Source: Actinomycetota bacterium
GTDB lineage: Bacteria > Actinomycetota > Thermoleophilia > Gaiellales > Gaiellaceae
DNA: 37,872 nucleotides
Assembly: GCA_900299235.1 (NCBI GenBank)
Contig: OMIZ01000073.1
Location: forward strand, 1 to 37,872
Direction of reading: 5' to 3'
The translations under genes were made by a program, and so were the position numbers. Positions 7,776 to 15,420 of this stretch are shown here, piece by piece (within the stretch, counting starts at the first letter, position 1; every line of letters begins with the position of its first letter). The notes beneath the pieces were generated by a model, which had not been told where the DNA came from, made no database searches, and worked only from the letters and a program-made list of their open reading frames with translations.

Positions 7776-8359
7776 GCGAGCGAGCGCCCTCCCCGCGAGA
7801 CGAGTGCGAGCGCCCCTGCGATCAGTCCGAGCGCACCAAGGACGATTGCGACGTAGTCGAGCGTCGAGCTTGAGCTACCGCCGCCAAACGACGAGACCGC
7901 GGTCACGACGGGGGCCGGGTCGTCGGAGCCTTCAGCGCCGTTCCAATCAACGACGGTGCCGTCGGAATAGGTCTGCTCGACCTGGAAGGTGTACTTGCCT
8001 GTTCCCGCGGTGGCTGCGAGGAAGCCGAAGACGGAATCCTCCTCGGTTGGTACGGCACCACCCGTCCACGTCACCTTCTGGACGACGGTCTCCTCGCCCG
8101 AGCCGGTCGCCTGAACATCCCGCTTCCATCCGGGTGCAGGCTGGAACGAATCGATCGAGAAGCCGTTTGGGACGGTCAACACGATTTTCGTCGTCGTCGC
8201 GCCGTCCTTCTCTGTAGGAACGGCGAGCGTGAAGTACTCGAGCACCTTTGCCTGGGCGGTGACGGGGCTGAGCACGGCGTGCGCGGAAGCCGCAGCGGCA
8301 GCAACGAGCGCTGTCGCAACGACGGCAAGCAGTACGGACGTGCGTGGGACAGCGCTCAT
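7772..8359 (-). CDS. ycnI: YcnI-like (DUF1775) copper-binding protein
   Basis: From the ATG at 8359 the product has 195 residues: a signal peptide ending ASA, then a mature N-terminal histidine (HAVLSPV, H27) as in the YcnI/DUF1775 family. In that family the exposed histidine and a conserved tryptophan form a Cu(II) site. A fitting tryptophan occurs in DWNGAEGSDDPAPVV. The C-terminus has a membrane helix (LDYVAIVLGALGLIAGALAL) and a basic tail, so the domain is anchored outside the cell. The start is set by AGGAG (complement of 8368-8372) with eight bases of spacing. In-frame ATGs further upstream, including one overlapping the previous stop at 8377, are less well placed. The gene overlaps the CopC-CopD fusion downstream by four bases. 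Confidence 0.9.
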   Translation of the reverse strand: MSAVPRTSVLLAVVATALVAAAAASAHAVLSPVTAQAKVLEYFTLAVPTEKDGATTTKIVLTVPNGFSIDSFQPAPGWKRDVQATGSGEETVVQKVTWTGGAVPTEEDSVFGFLAATAGTGKYTFQVEQTYSDGTVVDWNGAEGSDDPAPVVTAVSSFGGGSSSSTLDYVAIVLGALGLIAGALALVSRGGRSLA

Positions 8360-8373
8360 CAAGCGAGCTCCTC

Positions 8374-9234
8374 TCATGACGCGACGGGAATAGTGAAGGG
8401 GACGGTCAGCACCCGACCATTGATCTGGCATTGCAGGAACAGCCGCCAGGTACCCCCGGCGGGAACAAGCACACCGACGTCAAGGACGCCAGGAGTCGTT
8501 TGCTTTCCGGTGACGTTCGCGCCGCCGAGAATCGACGTACAGCCCTGCGCCCCCGGCGCACACACATGCGTGTGGAAGTAGTCGAGCGAGCCTTTGCGGA
8601 AGAAGATCGCGTGCGCGAGCGCCCCGAGCCACGGCTGGATCGCCGCCGGCTTTCCATCCGGCGCGGTAACGGAGATCTTCAGGTAGCCGGCCTCGATCGC
8701 CTTCAGCTTCCCGGCACTCGCCATCGTGAAGCGGTATCCGTCCTGTGTAACGGCGCCACCCGGTGCCGGAAGGGCGACAGGGGCGTAGGAACCGCGGACG
8801 GTGATCGTGCGGAAGAGCTGGAAGTTCGGCTGAACGGTGGCGTCCGCGGGATAGACGTCGACCACAACGCGATACCGGCCAGGCGCCGGGAACGTCACCG
8901 GCAACGACAGCTTGCCGTCGGCGCCAACCGGTGGATGGACGTGAATCAGATAGCCAAGGTCTGAGCGAACGAAGATCAGATGGACGCCCGTGTGGGGCCC
9001 TGGGCCAGTCTTGAACGTCGTCAGCAGCGTTCCATCAGGCTGCTCGATGCCGAAGCTGATCGTTGTAGGCGTCTTCACGCTCGCGATCACCGTCGGTGTG
9101 AAGTTGGCGAGCTTGTAGGTCTTCGCCGCACCGATCGTCGGGAACGACGTCGACGACGATCCGCCGCAGCCTGTGAGCACGATCGCGGCGATCACCGCAC
9201 TGCCGACAACGAGAAGGTGGCGTCGGAGCATCAC
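8374..9234 (-). CDS. Exported lipoprotein with histidine-rich motifs, probable copper-cluster component
   Basis: The 286-residue product has a lipoprotein signal peptide ending VLTGC (lipid cysteine 23) and a Gly/Ser linker. It appears to carry two beta-sandwich domains: residues ~40-145 with HTGVHLIFVRSDLGYLIHVHPP, and ~155-286 with LAHAIFFRKGSLDYFHTHVCAPG. The HVHPP and HTHVC motifs look like metal sites, and both halves resemble YtkA-like or copper-associated immunoglobulin-like folds that recur near CopC and Sco genes. No enzyme motif is visible. The gene overlaps its upstream neighbour by four bases and is followed after 14 bases by ycnI. A function as an extracytoplasmic copper binder or donor is inference. 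Confidence 0.75.
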   Translation of the reverse strand: MMLRRHLLVVGSAVIAAIVLTGCGGSSSTSFPTIGAAKTYKLANFTPTVIASVKTPTTISFGIEQPDGTLLTTFKTGPGPHTGVHLIFVRSDLGYLIHVHPPVGADGKLSLPVTFPAPGRYRVVVDVYPADATVQPNFQLFRTITVRGSYAPVALPAPGGAVTQDGYRFTMASAGKLKAIEAGYLKISVTAPDGKPAAIQPWLGALAHAIFFRKGSLDYFHTHVCAPGAQGCTSILGGANVTGKQTTPGVLDVGVLVPAGGTWRLFLQCQINGRVLTVPFTIPVAS

Positions 9235-9722
9235 GATCCTTTCGGGAAGAGGAAGAAGCGGTGGGGCGGAATCGTCGGACCAACCTCAACAACGATCTCT
9301 GCGTTCGGCGTCAGTGCGACCGTGACCGGATTGCCAGCCATGCGGCGGCCAGCGACGTAGACGCGGACATTCCCCGGGAAGGAGAGGAGTCGGTTCGGCG
9401 TGAGCCGCTCGCCCCAAACACGGAAGAGATCACCGAGCGTCGCGTGGCGGCGGGCAACGTCGACGATCCCGCCCGGAGCAGTCGTCCGTATGTCGCCAGT
9501 GCACCCTGCGTCGCCACGCCCGATACCAGCGGGGACGACAATCACCTTCCCCTGGGCGAAGAGCTCAAGGTGGATTCGGTACGCCGACATTGCACGGTCG
9601 CAAATGAGTGCTGGCGCGGCTGCCCGATGGGCGGCCGGCCGGAAGCGCGCGCCCGGTCCGATCGGCACCGGAACGACCGAGGGATCTCCGCCGAGAGCGG
9701 CTGCTGCAACAAGCGCGATCAT
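9231..9722 (-). CDS. Secreted small protein of unknown function, copper cluster
   Basis: The protein has 163 residues. The N-terminus (MIALVAAAALGGDPS) is a short hydrophobic leader, then a compact domain contains RIHLELFAQGKVIVVPAGIG, a lone CTGDI and LGDLFRVWGERLT. The last ~60 residues form a beta-rich tail (VRVYVAGRRMAGNPVTVAL and IVVEVGP). Exported actinobacterial proteins with an 'HxHL..F..G....PAGIG' plus 'LGDFFxVWG' layout seem to form a family without a named function, and this copy keeps one of the two usual histidines. The ATG at 9722 overlaps the previous stop by four bases, so translation is coupled. Context points to copper or oxidase assembly. Confidence 0.7.
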   Translation of the reverse strand: MIALVAAAALGGDPSVVPVPIGPGARFRPAAHRAAAPALICDRAMSAYRIHLELFAQGKVIVVPAGIGRGDAGCTGDIRTTAPGGIVDVARRHATLGDLFRVWGERLTPNRLLSFPGNVRVYVAGRRMAGNPVTVALTPNAEIVVEVGPTIPPHRFFLFPKGS

Positions 9723-10696
9723 GCGCGGCCCCGCTTCCGCTGTCCCGTCCCGGTCGGGCGAGCCGCCCGCTGCGGGTCACCGGAGTCGGGTGCGAGGCTC
9801 AGCAACGCGGAGATGAGCCCGCCTGCAATCGCCACAGCGCACGCAACGCGCGCCGCACTGCCGGGCAATGCCGAGATCACCGCGCCGTGCCAGTACACCG
9901 GGAGCGACCCGAGCGACGCAGCAACCGCGATCGCGCCAATCACACCCGCGACGTGGACGCGTCGCCGCCCCTTTGAGCGAACGAGGATGACGGCGAGCAC
10001 GGCGCCAATCACGATGCCTGACCCGATTTGCAGCCACCCGATGCCGCCGGTCGGTGCGTCGCGGGCAGCGAACGTTGTGACGGCGAGGAGCGCGGCCGCA
10101 CCACCCACGATCCCGAGCACCACGGTCAGCGGGTCACGGAGGTCACGGCGACGGATGCCGACCCCCGTGCCAATTCCAACGGCCGCGATGACCGCAGTGA
10201 ACCAGAGCAGCGTCGCTGGACGCTTCACACGCACGAAGCTGCCGCCGACACTTCCCGCCACCCCGTTGACCTCAACGGGGATCGCGAAGCGTACGGCTGG
10301 CCCGGTGACACTGCTCGGAGGTGGCTGAAGGCGGTGCTCGTGCCACGCCACCGTACGACCGTGGGAGAGCCGCACCCAACCAGTACGACCCGGCGCGATC
10401 ACCTTGTCGGCCGTCGCCGTCGGTGATGACGCGTTGACCCACACGCCGGCGGCGTCGATGCGCAAGAGCGGCTCGCGCAAGACGCCACGCACGAGAACGA
10501 CGACACCCGGGTCGGCCCGCACCTGGAGCGAGCGGTCGCCGTCAAGGATGCGCAGATGGACGCCCGTGAGAAGCGCGCTCGGTCGATCAAGCGTGAGCCG
10601 ATAGTCGAGCGCCACCGTTGGCGTCCGTCCATGCGCAAGCGCCGACGGTGCCCCAACGAGCATCGCAATCCCGGCGATGAGGAGCGCTCTGCGCAC
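9719..10696 (-). CDS. Membrane protein with exported beta-rich N-terminal domain
   Basis: The 325-residue product has a signal peptide ending ALAHG, so an N-terminal histidine is exposed much as in CopC and YcnI. An exported domain of ~130 residues follows, containing the WHEHRLQPP motif, then about five membrane helices from residue ~165 to 300 and a basic C-terminal tail. It does not match a named family that I can recall. The exposed histidine and the HEH motif would fit a copper site. It could pair with the lipoproteins beside it in the way CopC pairs with CopD. It lies two bases after the upstream gene and overlaps the next by four bases. Confidence 0.7.
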   Translation of the reverse strand: MRRALLIAGIAMLVGAPSALAHGRTPTVALDYRLTLDRPSALLTGVHLRILDGDRSLQVRADPGVVVLVRGVLREPLLRIDAAGVWVNASSPTATADKVIAPGRTGWVRLSHGRTVAWHEHRLQPPPSSVTGPAVRFAIPVEVNGVAGSVGGSFVRVKRPATLLWFTAVIAAVGIGTGVGIRRRDLRDPLTVVLGIVGGAAALLAVTTFAARDAPTGGIGWLQIGSGIVIGAVLAVILVRSKGRRRVHVAGVIGAIAVAASLGSLPVYWHGAVISALPGSAARVACAVAIAGGLISALLSLAPDSGDPQRAARPTGTGQRKRGRA

Positions 10697-10698
10697 CC

Positions 10699-11190
10699 CT
10701 ACTTGGCGACGAAGTGGAACACGGTCTCTTCTGCACCGACAGCCACCGCGACCGTGTAGGCGTGTCCGAGGTGAAGGTCGACGTTGTTGCCGAAGTGGAT
10801 GTCGGAGGCCGGGGCGCCGACGCCCTGCATCTTGACGACGGTGATCACATCAGACAGCGCCTTCGTCGTTCGATCGGCGACCGCGATCTTCGGTGTCAGG
10901 TTCGTGATCGCCTTACCGGTTGCACGCGAGGTGATGTGCACCTCCAGGTGACGGACCGCCCCACCCATTCCAGAGCTCATGTCCATCGCCATCGAACCGC
11001 CGATCATCACTTCGCCGCTCTTCAGATGCTTCGCCTTGACCTCGGCCGGGGTGAACATCGTCTCCTTCGGTCCGAGCGTGAGCGAGATCGCATAGGAAGC
11101 GGTCTTCTGGGTGACCGGGGCGCCAGCGAAGGCGGGGCCGATCAGGCTGAGCGCGCCAAGAACGGCGGCTGCACAGGCAACGTTGCGCAT
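10699..11190 (-). CDS. Exported Met/His-rich protein, probable periplasmic-type metal binder
   Basis: From the ATG at 11190 the protein has 163 residues: a signal peptide (CAAAVLGALSLIGPAFA) and one beta-sandwich domain. A methionine-rich stretch (MIGGSMAMDMSSGMGG) and histidines in RHLEVHITS, SDIHFGNNVDLHLGH and VFHFVAK could ligate copper. The closing part recalls the P19/Tp34 and YtkA-like folds (IHFGNNV followed by a HAYTVAVAV strand). The start is fixed by AAGGAG (complement of 11198-11203) seven bases upstream. Reading on to 11349 would add an unlikely 53 residues. It is the second gene of the minus-strand copper run, two bases ahead of the 325-residue membrane protein. Confidence 0.78.
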   Translation of the reverse strand: MRNVACAAAVLGALSLIGPAFAGAPVTQKTASYAISLTLGPKETMFTPAEVKAKHLKSGEVMIGGSMAMDMSSGMGGAVRHLEVHITSRATGKAITNLTPKIAVADRTTKALSDVITVVKMQGVGAPASDIHFGNNVDLHLGHAYTVAVAVGAEETVFHFVAK

Positions 11191-11269
11191 GAAGAAACTC
11201 CTTTGGGTCGAGTGAATGAGGGTGGCCGACGATCGGCCCACTGCGGCCCGTAGCGGAGCGAACGCCCGG

Positions 11270-11875
11270 CTAGGCCGCGAAGGTGCGGCGAACTGGCGGG
11301 CCGCGACCCTGCCAGACAAAGGCGAGGCCGCGCATCCGTACAGACCCAAGCGACGGCCGCACGGCCGGCACGGAGGCTACGAACACGCGCGAGCCGAGGA
11401 TCGAAGCGGCAAACTCGACAAGGTCGTCGGCGACCCCGACGCAGGCTGCGACGACGGCGCTGAAGAACAGCGATAGCGGAATCGCCCACCAGCCGCCGTG
11501 CCCAAAGACCCCGGCGACACCAGACGGATGACCGGTTGCGAAGAGCTCCTCGAGGAGCTCCTGCGCAACGTAGAGCGCAAGCAGCGCTGCCGCAGCCAGC
11601 ACCCAGACAGCAACGAAGGCCCGGCGGGCCGGCACCGCATGGCCGTGCAGACCGGCCGAGATGCGCACGATCAGGCCACCCACAGCGAAGGCGAGCAGCA
11701 CCCCAAGCCAGGGCGCAAGCGAGTTCACGTAGCCGTGGCCTTGAGCGGCGAGCGCCTGCTCTGCCGACGACCCGTAGGCGAAGAGGTAGCGCAGCTGATG
11801 GACTGCGAACGCAGCGAGCGGCAGCAGCAAGAGGCCGCGACCTGCAAGAACACCGCGTGCGCGCCGGAGCGGCAT
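11270..11875 (-). CDS. Integral membrane protein of unknown function, first gene of the copper-cluster operon
   Basis: The product has 201 residues and four clear membrane helices (LLLLPLAAFAVHQLRYLFAYG; LAPWLGVLLAFAVGGLIV; RAFVAVWVLAAAALLALYVAQ; WWAIPLSLFFSAVVAACVGVA). Its C-terminus, MRGLAFVWQGRGPPVRRTFAA, recalls the short GRxPP tail of DUF2946-like proteins that accompany copper genes. A histidine in the first helix and an acidic QELLEEL segment face the helix ends. The ATG at 11875 lies six bases after TACGCT, fitting a leaderless transcript, so this is probably the operon head. A 79-base gap separates it from the next gene. Confidence 0.68.
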   Translation of the reverse strand: MPLRRARGVLAGRGLLLLPLAAFAVHQLRYLFAYGSSAEQALAAQGHGYVNSLAPWLGVLLAFAVGGLIVRISAGLHGHAVPARRAFVAVWVLAAAALLALYVAQELLEELFATGHPSGVAGVFGHGGWWAIPLSLFFSAVVAACVGVADDLVEFAASILGSRVFVASVPAVRPSLGSVRMRGLAFVWQGRGPPVRRTFAA

Positions 11876-11881
11876 GTCAGA

Positions 11882-11905
11882 AGCGTAGCCGCAGGCCCCG
11901 GGGCC
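11882..11905 (-). promoter_or_regulatory. Putative promoter and palindromic operator of the copper-cluster operon
   Basis: On the minus strand TACGCT (11887-11882) is followed by six bases and the ATG at 11875, the leaderless -10 geometry. Just upstream, at about -19 to -30, lies the perfect 12-base palindrome GGCCCCGGGGCC (11894-11905), between the -10 and where a -35 box would be. A dyad in the spacer is the usual place for MerR/CueR-type operators, and a CCCC/GGGG core also recalls CsoR-type sites. The match to either consensus is not convincing. No regulator gene of these families is in the window. Confidence 0.42.
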
Positions 11906-11913
11906 CGACTCCG

Positions 11914-11930
11914 AGAAAACCCGAAGGGTT
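11914..11930 (-). terminator. Weak intrinsic terminator after the flavoprotein gene
   Basis: Beginning inside the stop codon of the flavoprotein gene, the minus strand reads AACCC-TTC-GGGTT and then TTCTC, a five-pair hairpin followed by a short pyrimidine run with TTTT. It separates the glycan genes from the copper-cluster promoter. The stem is short, so termination may be partial. Confidence 0.38.
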
Positions 11931-13461
11931 AGTGCCGAGTGGCCGCAGCCGGCGTGCCCGAGGTGGGATCCTCGTCTTCTGCCGCAGCATCGAGTTCAGC
12001 CTGCAGTGCGGGGGTGACCGGCGCCGCGCGATAGGGCTGCTCGTCGACCTCGTCGGTCTCGTGGTAGACGCTCTCCGCGTTGACCTCCCAGATGTCGTGG
12101 TGGGCACCTGCAAGCAGGTTGTCCACCGCACGCATCGCCGTGAGCATCGAATGATCGGAGTTGTTGTACCGATGGAGTCCGTTTCGTCCGACCTGCTGGA
12201 GGTTCTCAATCGTGTCGAGCCAGCCGCGGATCGTGTCGACGCGGCTCGCGTAGTCGACGTCGTAGATCGGGTAGGCCTTCGGCACGCGCGTCACGAAGCC
12301 GCGCTCAACCTTCTCCTTGCTGCAAAGGCCGAGCTTCTCGAGCTCGGTCGCGGCGAGTTCGACGAGCGCGTCGTCGTCGCTGTCCCAGAGATCGTCGCCC
12401 TCGAAGCAGAAGTACTCGAGGCCAACACACGCCTTCGTCGGGTCGGGAACCATCCACGGACTCCACGAGCGGTAGTTCTGGATGCGGCCGACCTGCACCG
12501 CCGGCTCGTGGATATAGATCCAGTTGTCCGGGAAGAGATCCTCACCATCAACAACGAGCGCAACGGTCAGGAAGTCGCGGTAGCGGAGTCCACGAGCGGC
12601 CTCAAGTACCTCAGCCGGCGCAGCTGGGCTGGCCATCGCAACGATCGCACGGAGCGGCAACGACGAGATCACAAAGTCGGGATTCTCGTACGTCGCGGTT
12701 GGCGTCTTCACCGCAACGACCTTGCCAGCCTTGATCTCGACGCTCGTTACCGGCGACTCAAGCAGCACCCCGCCATGAGCCTGCTCGATCGCCCCCGCCA
12801 TCGCGTCCCACATCTGGCCCGGCCCGAAGCGCGGGTAGTTGAACTCGCCGATCAGGCTCTTGACCTTGTTGCCCTTGTTGCCGAAGAACGCAGCCTTTGC
12901 GGCTGAGAAGAACGACAGACCCTTGATGCGCTGGGCCGCCCACTCCGCACGGATCTCGGTCGTCGAAACACCCCACACCTTCTCGGTGTAGGACTTGAAG
13001 AAGAGCTGAAAGAGTCGGCGCCCAAAGCGATTTGACACCCAATCTTCAAACGACTCCTCTCGTCGCTTGGGCAGCAGCGCAGCACGCGCATACGACGCGA
13101 TGCAGCGCGTCAGCTCAATCGGCCCGAGCTTCTTGATCACGTCGGGACCGCGCAGCGGGTAGTCGAGGTAGCGGTTGTTCCAGTAGATACGCGACATGCG
13201 CGGCCGCTTCAGGAACTCGTCGCCAAGCACCTCGTGCCACAGGGTGTCGACCTCAACCGACTTCGTGAAGAAGCGATGCCCACCGAGGTCGAAGCGGTAG
13301 CCGTCACGCTCAACGGTCTTTGCGAGGCCGCCGATCTGATCCTCGGCTTCGAGGACGGTGACGTTGCGACCGACCTTCGTCAGGAGGTACGCCGCAGTCA
13401 AGCCAGCTGGCCCGCCGCCAAGGACGACGGTGCGTCCTGCCTGTGTGGAGTGGTCGTTCAT
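11929..13461 (-). CDS. UDP-galactopyranose-mutase-like FAD-dependent oxidoreductase
   Basis: This 510-residue flavoprotein of the amine-oxidase/protoporphyrinogen-oxidase superfamily has the FAD dinucleotide fold at the start (VVLGGGPAGLTAAYLL, then the ribose-binding glutamate in VLEAEDQIGGLAKT). The GGHRFF motif and the long RIYWNNRYLDYPLRG segment follow. The C-terminal FAD contact region is GRNGLHRYNNSDHSMLTAMRAVDN. Members with this layout occur in cell-surface glycan clusters and are annotated only as NAD(P)/FAD-dependent oxidoreductases. A mutase or sugar-oxidising role is possible. The last ~40 residues are an Ala/Glu/Pro-rich tail. The gene overlaps the upstream GT39-like gene by four bases, so the two probably act on the same envelope glycan or lipid-linked sugar. 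Confidence 0.88.
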   Translation of the reverse strand: MNDHSTQAGRTVVLGGGPAGLTAAYLLTKVGRNVTVLEAEDQIGGLAKTVERDGYRFDLGGHRFFTKSVEVDTLWHEVLGDEFLKRPRMSRIYWNNRYLDYPLRGPDVIKKLGPIELTRCIASYARAALLPKRREESFEDWVSNRFGRRLFQLFFKSYTEKVWGVSTTEIRAEWAAQRIKGLSFFSAAKAAFFGNKGNKVKSLIGEFNYPRFGPGQMWDAMAGAIEQAHGGVLLESPVTSVEIKAGKVVAVKTPTATYENPDFVISSLPLRAIVAMASPAAPAEVLEAARGLRYRDFLTVALVVDGEDLFPDNWIYIHEPAVQVGRIQNYRSWSPWMVPDPTKACVGLEYFCFEGDDLWDSDDDALVELAATELEKLGLCSKEKVERGFVTRVPKAYPIYDVDYASRVDTIRGWLDTIENLQQVGRNGLHRYNNSDHSMLTAMRAVDNLLAGAHHDIWEVNAESVYHETDEVDEQPYRAAPVTPALQAELDAAAEDEDPTSGTPAAATRH

Positions 13462-15050
13462 CTCGATGTGTTGCCCTGCGCCGCGGCACGGATGCTAGAC
13501 GAACGGACGAAAATGAACGCCTGGAGCGGCTTCCAGTAGTTCTTCTTCGTGGCGATCTCGTCGCTTCGAACAACGGTGACCTGCCGGAAGCGCCGATCGG
13601 CGCTGATCGCCGCAAGCCAGCGGTTTGACGTGGTGTAGACGAGCTTTGTCCAGGGCGCGTCCCACGCGTGGTAATCACGGAAGACCGGCGCGACGACGGC
13701 GAACCGTTGACCGGGAGGGAGCTGCGCCAGCAACGCAATGTCGGCCGCGGGAGTTGCCGCCTTGAGCCGCTTCAGCGCGTCACGCCAATCCATCACCCGC
13801 GGGTCGGCGACTGGGCCAAGTGTCGTTGCGTAACGAAAACCCGGGCCGAAGTAGTAACGAAGCACCGGTGTCTGCTCCGGATGGGTTGTGAGGATCAGAT
13901 CGCCGGGTCGGAGCAGCGGTGTGGTTGCGGCGGCAATGGCCTTCGCGTTCGACTTCTCGTCTTTGACCGAAAAGCCACCCCAGAGAAAGAGGATGAGAAT
14001 GAACGAGACGAGCCCAGGGCGACCGACCTTCACGAAGCCCACCGCGGCAAGCAGCAGCAGTGGCCCGACGATTACCCCCAGGTAACGACCCGTCCAGGCA
14101 GGGGTGAACTGGGAGCCCGTCCACGCAACGAGGATCGTCACAGCGATCGCAAGGGCGAGGAGCCGAATAGTGCTTCGCTGAGCCCCGCCCCCTCGCATCA
14201 CGATCGCGAGACCTGCGCAGCCAGCAACGGCGAACGCCATCAGCGGCCCGTCTCCCGCAAGCACGGCGCCTGGCGCAAGCACGAGAGCGTGCAGATTTGG
14301 ACTCGTCGTCCAAGGGGCGCCGGTATGGGCCGCCTGCTTCAGCAGCGTGGGTAGCCACGGCACGTAGATCACTCCCGCGCCAAGCGCTACCAGCAGACCA
14401 TCCCACCGCAGGCGATCGCGGGCGAGCGCAACGGTGGCTACGCCCAGCCCGATCGCAAGGAAGAGCCCCCAGTTGTGCGTCAGCGCAACGAGATCAATGG
14501 AGATCGCGAGTACGGGCAGCCAGCGGCGACGGCTGAGCACGATCCCACGGATGTACGCACCCGTGATGAGGAACGACAGCGCTGCGGCGAGCGTGTACAT
14601 CCGCGTCTCTTGGCCGTAGTAGGTGAGGTAGGGATCAAGCGCAGCGAGCGTTGCGCAGACGATGCCCACCGCGCGACTGAACACCGGACGGCCAACCCAG
14701 TACGCCAACGGAACGCACGCCAACGAGAAGAGGAGCGACAGTGCGTGGGTGGCCCGCTCCGAATCGCCAAAGAGCGCGATCCAGACGTGCAGCAGCATGT
14801 AGTAGAGCGGGGGTGCACCGTCTTGATGGAGCACGTGAGGGATCGACGAGAGCGCGTGGTGGGCGATACCGACCGAGATCCCTTCATCGATCCAGAACGA
14901 CCCGCCGAGCGCGGTCGTCCGCACGCCAACGGAAATTGCGACGAGCAACACGATGAGCGCGACGGCCTGAACACCGCTTGTCTCGAGGACGCCAAGATTT
15001 TCGGCGCCGATCCGTGAGAGGAGCGCTCGCAGGGCCCGACGGCTCAGCAT
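13458..15050 (-). CDS. GT39-like integral membrane glycosyltransferase
   Basis: The 530-residue protein has about ten to twelve membrane helices in its first ~380 residues. After the first helix it carries the acidic FWIDEGISVGIAHH motif and then QDGAPPLYYMLLHVW, which match the catalytic first loop (W-DE and PPLYY) of the GT39/ArnT superfamily using polyprenyl-phosphate sugars. The last ~150 residues form a soluble domain outside the membrane. It most likely transfers a sugar to a surface polymer or protein. Donor and acceptor are unknown. Its stop overlaps the flavoprotein start by four bases. The ATG at 15050 has no strong ribosome binding site, so the exact start is less certain. Confidence 0.88.
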   Translation of the reverse strand: MLSRRALRALLSRIGAENLGVLETSGVQAVALIVLLVAISVGVRTTALGGSFWIDEGISVGIAHHALSSIPHVLHQDGAPPLYYMLLHVWIALFGDSERATHALSLLFSLACVPLAYWVGRPVFSRAVGIVCATLAALDPYLTYYGQETRMYTLAAALSFLITGAYIRGIVLSRRRWLPVLAISIDLVALTHNWGLFLAIGLGVATVALARDRLRWDGLLVALGAGVIYVPWLPTLLKQAAHTGAPWTTSPNLHALVLAPGAVLAGDGPLMAFAVAGCAGLAIVMRGGGAQRSTIRLLALAIAVTILVAWTGSQFTPAWTGRYLGVIVGPLLLLAAVGFVKVGRPGLVSFILILFLWGGFSVKDEKSNAKAIAAATTPLLRPGDLILTTHPEQTPVLRYYFGPGFRYATTLGPVADPRVMDWRDALKRLKAATPAADIALLAQLPPGQRFAVVAPVFRDYHAWDAPWTKLVYTTSNRWLAAISADRRFRQVTVVRSDEIATKKNYWKPLQAFIFVRSSSIRAAAQGNTSR

Positions 15051-15086
15051 GCGTTGCCCGCACCGTCGAGCTCGGCGCCCATCCTG

Positions 15087-15395
15087 TTAGCCCTGCTGGG
15101 GAAACGCCGCGTGTGAAGCCTTCGACGTCAAACTCGCGACGACAGGCTTGCCGTTAACGGTGCACGCGACATCAACAGACTCGTTCTTGCGATACGTCCC
15201 GGCAATGCCGAGAAAGATCGAGAGCCAACGCAACTTGCTGAGCTTGCCTTCCTCGGCAAGCTCGCGCGGGAAGACGAGCGCCGCGTCTCGGTCGACCGTG
15301 TAGTCGGACCCCTCCGTCTGCAGCACCCCATTCACGTACACATCGAACGGGCGGCTCACGTACTCGGGCAGCTCTAGGCGCGTCGTTCCCTCCAC
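15087..15395 (-). CDS. Small conserved protein of unknown function, divergent from coxB
   Basis: From a GTG at 15395 the product has 102 residues. It contains LELPEYVSRPFDVYVNGVLQTEGSDY-type beta-strands, then LRWLSIFLGIAGTYRKNESVDV and a final strand pair ending before SKASHAAFPQQG. I have no family name for it. The 'FxVxVNG' and 'GxYxxNDSV' patterns suggest a small beta-sandwich. There is no signal peptide. The start lies in an inverted repeat shared with the coxB start, nine bases from its first possible ATG, so the two genes may be co-regulated. Reading further upstream would run through coxB antisense and was not accepted. Confidence 0.62.
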   Translation of the reverse strand: MEGTTRLELPEYVSRPFDVYVNGVLQTEGSDYTVDRDAALVFPRELAEEGKLSKLRWLSIFLGIAGTYRKNESVDVACTVNGKPVVASLTSKASHAAFPQQG

Positions 15396-15420
15396 GCCTA
15401 TACGATGCCAAATGGCGTGG
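15392..15420. repeat. Inverted repeat spanning the divergent start codons before coxB
   Basis: CCACGCC (15392-15398) and GGCGTGG (15414-15420) are perfect inverted repeats 15 bases apart. The left arm contains the GTG start of the minus-strand gene and the right arm an in-frame GTG (15417) that could start coxB. The spacer holds TATACGAT, a -10-like sequence for the plus strand. The symmetry could be an operator for a dimeric regulator or a chance effect of two genes starting with GTGG. Confidence 0.35.

Noticed and set aside
11536-12906. 456-codon plus-strand open frame
   Set aside because: It is antisense to the flavoprotein and the 201-residue membrane protein, which have clear motifs. 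High GC produces such long spurious frames.
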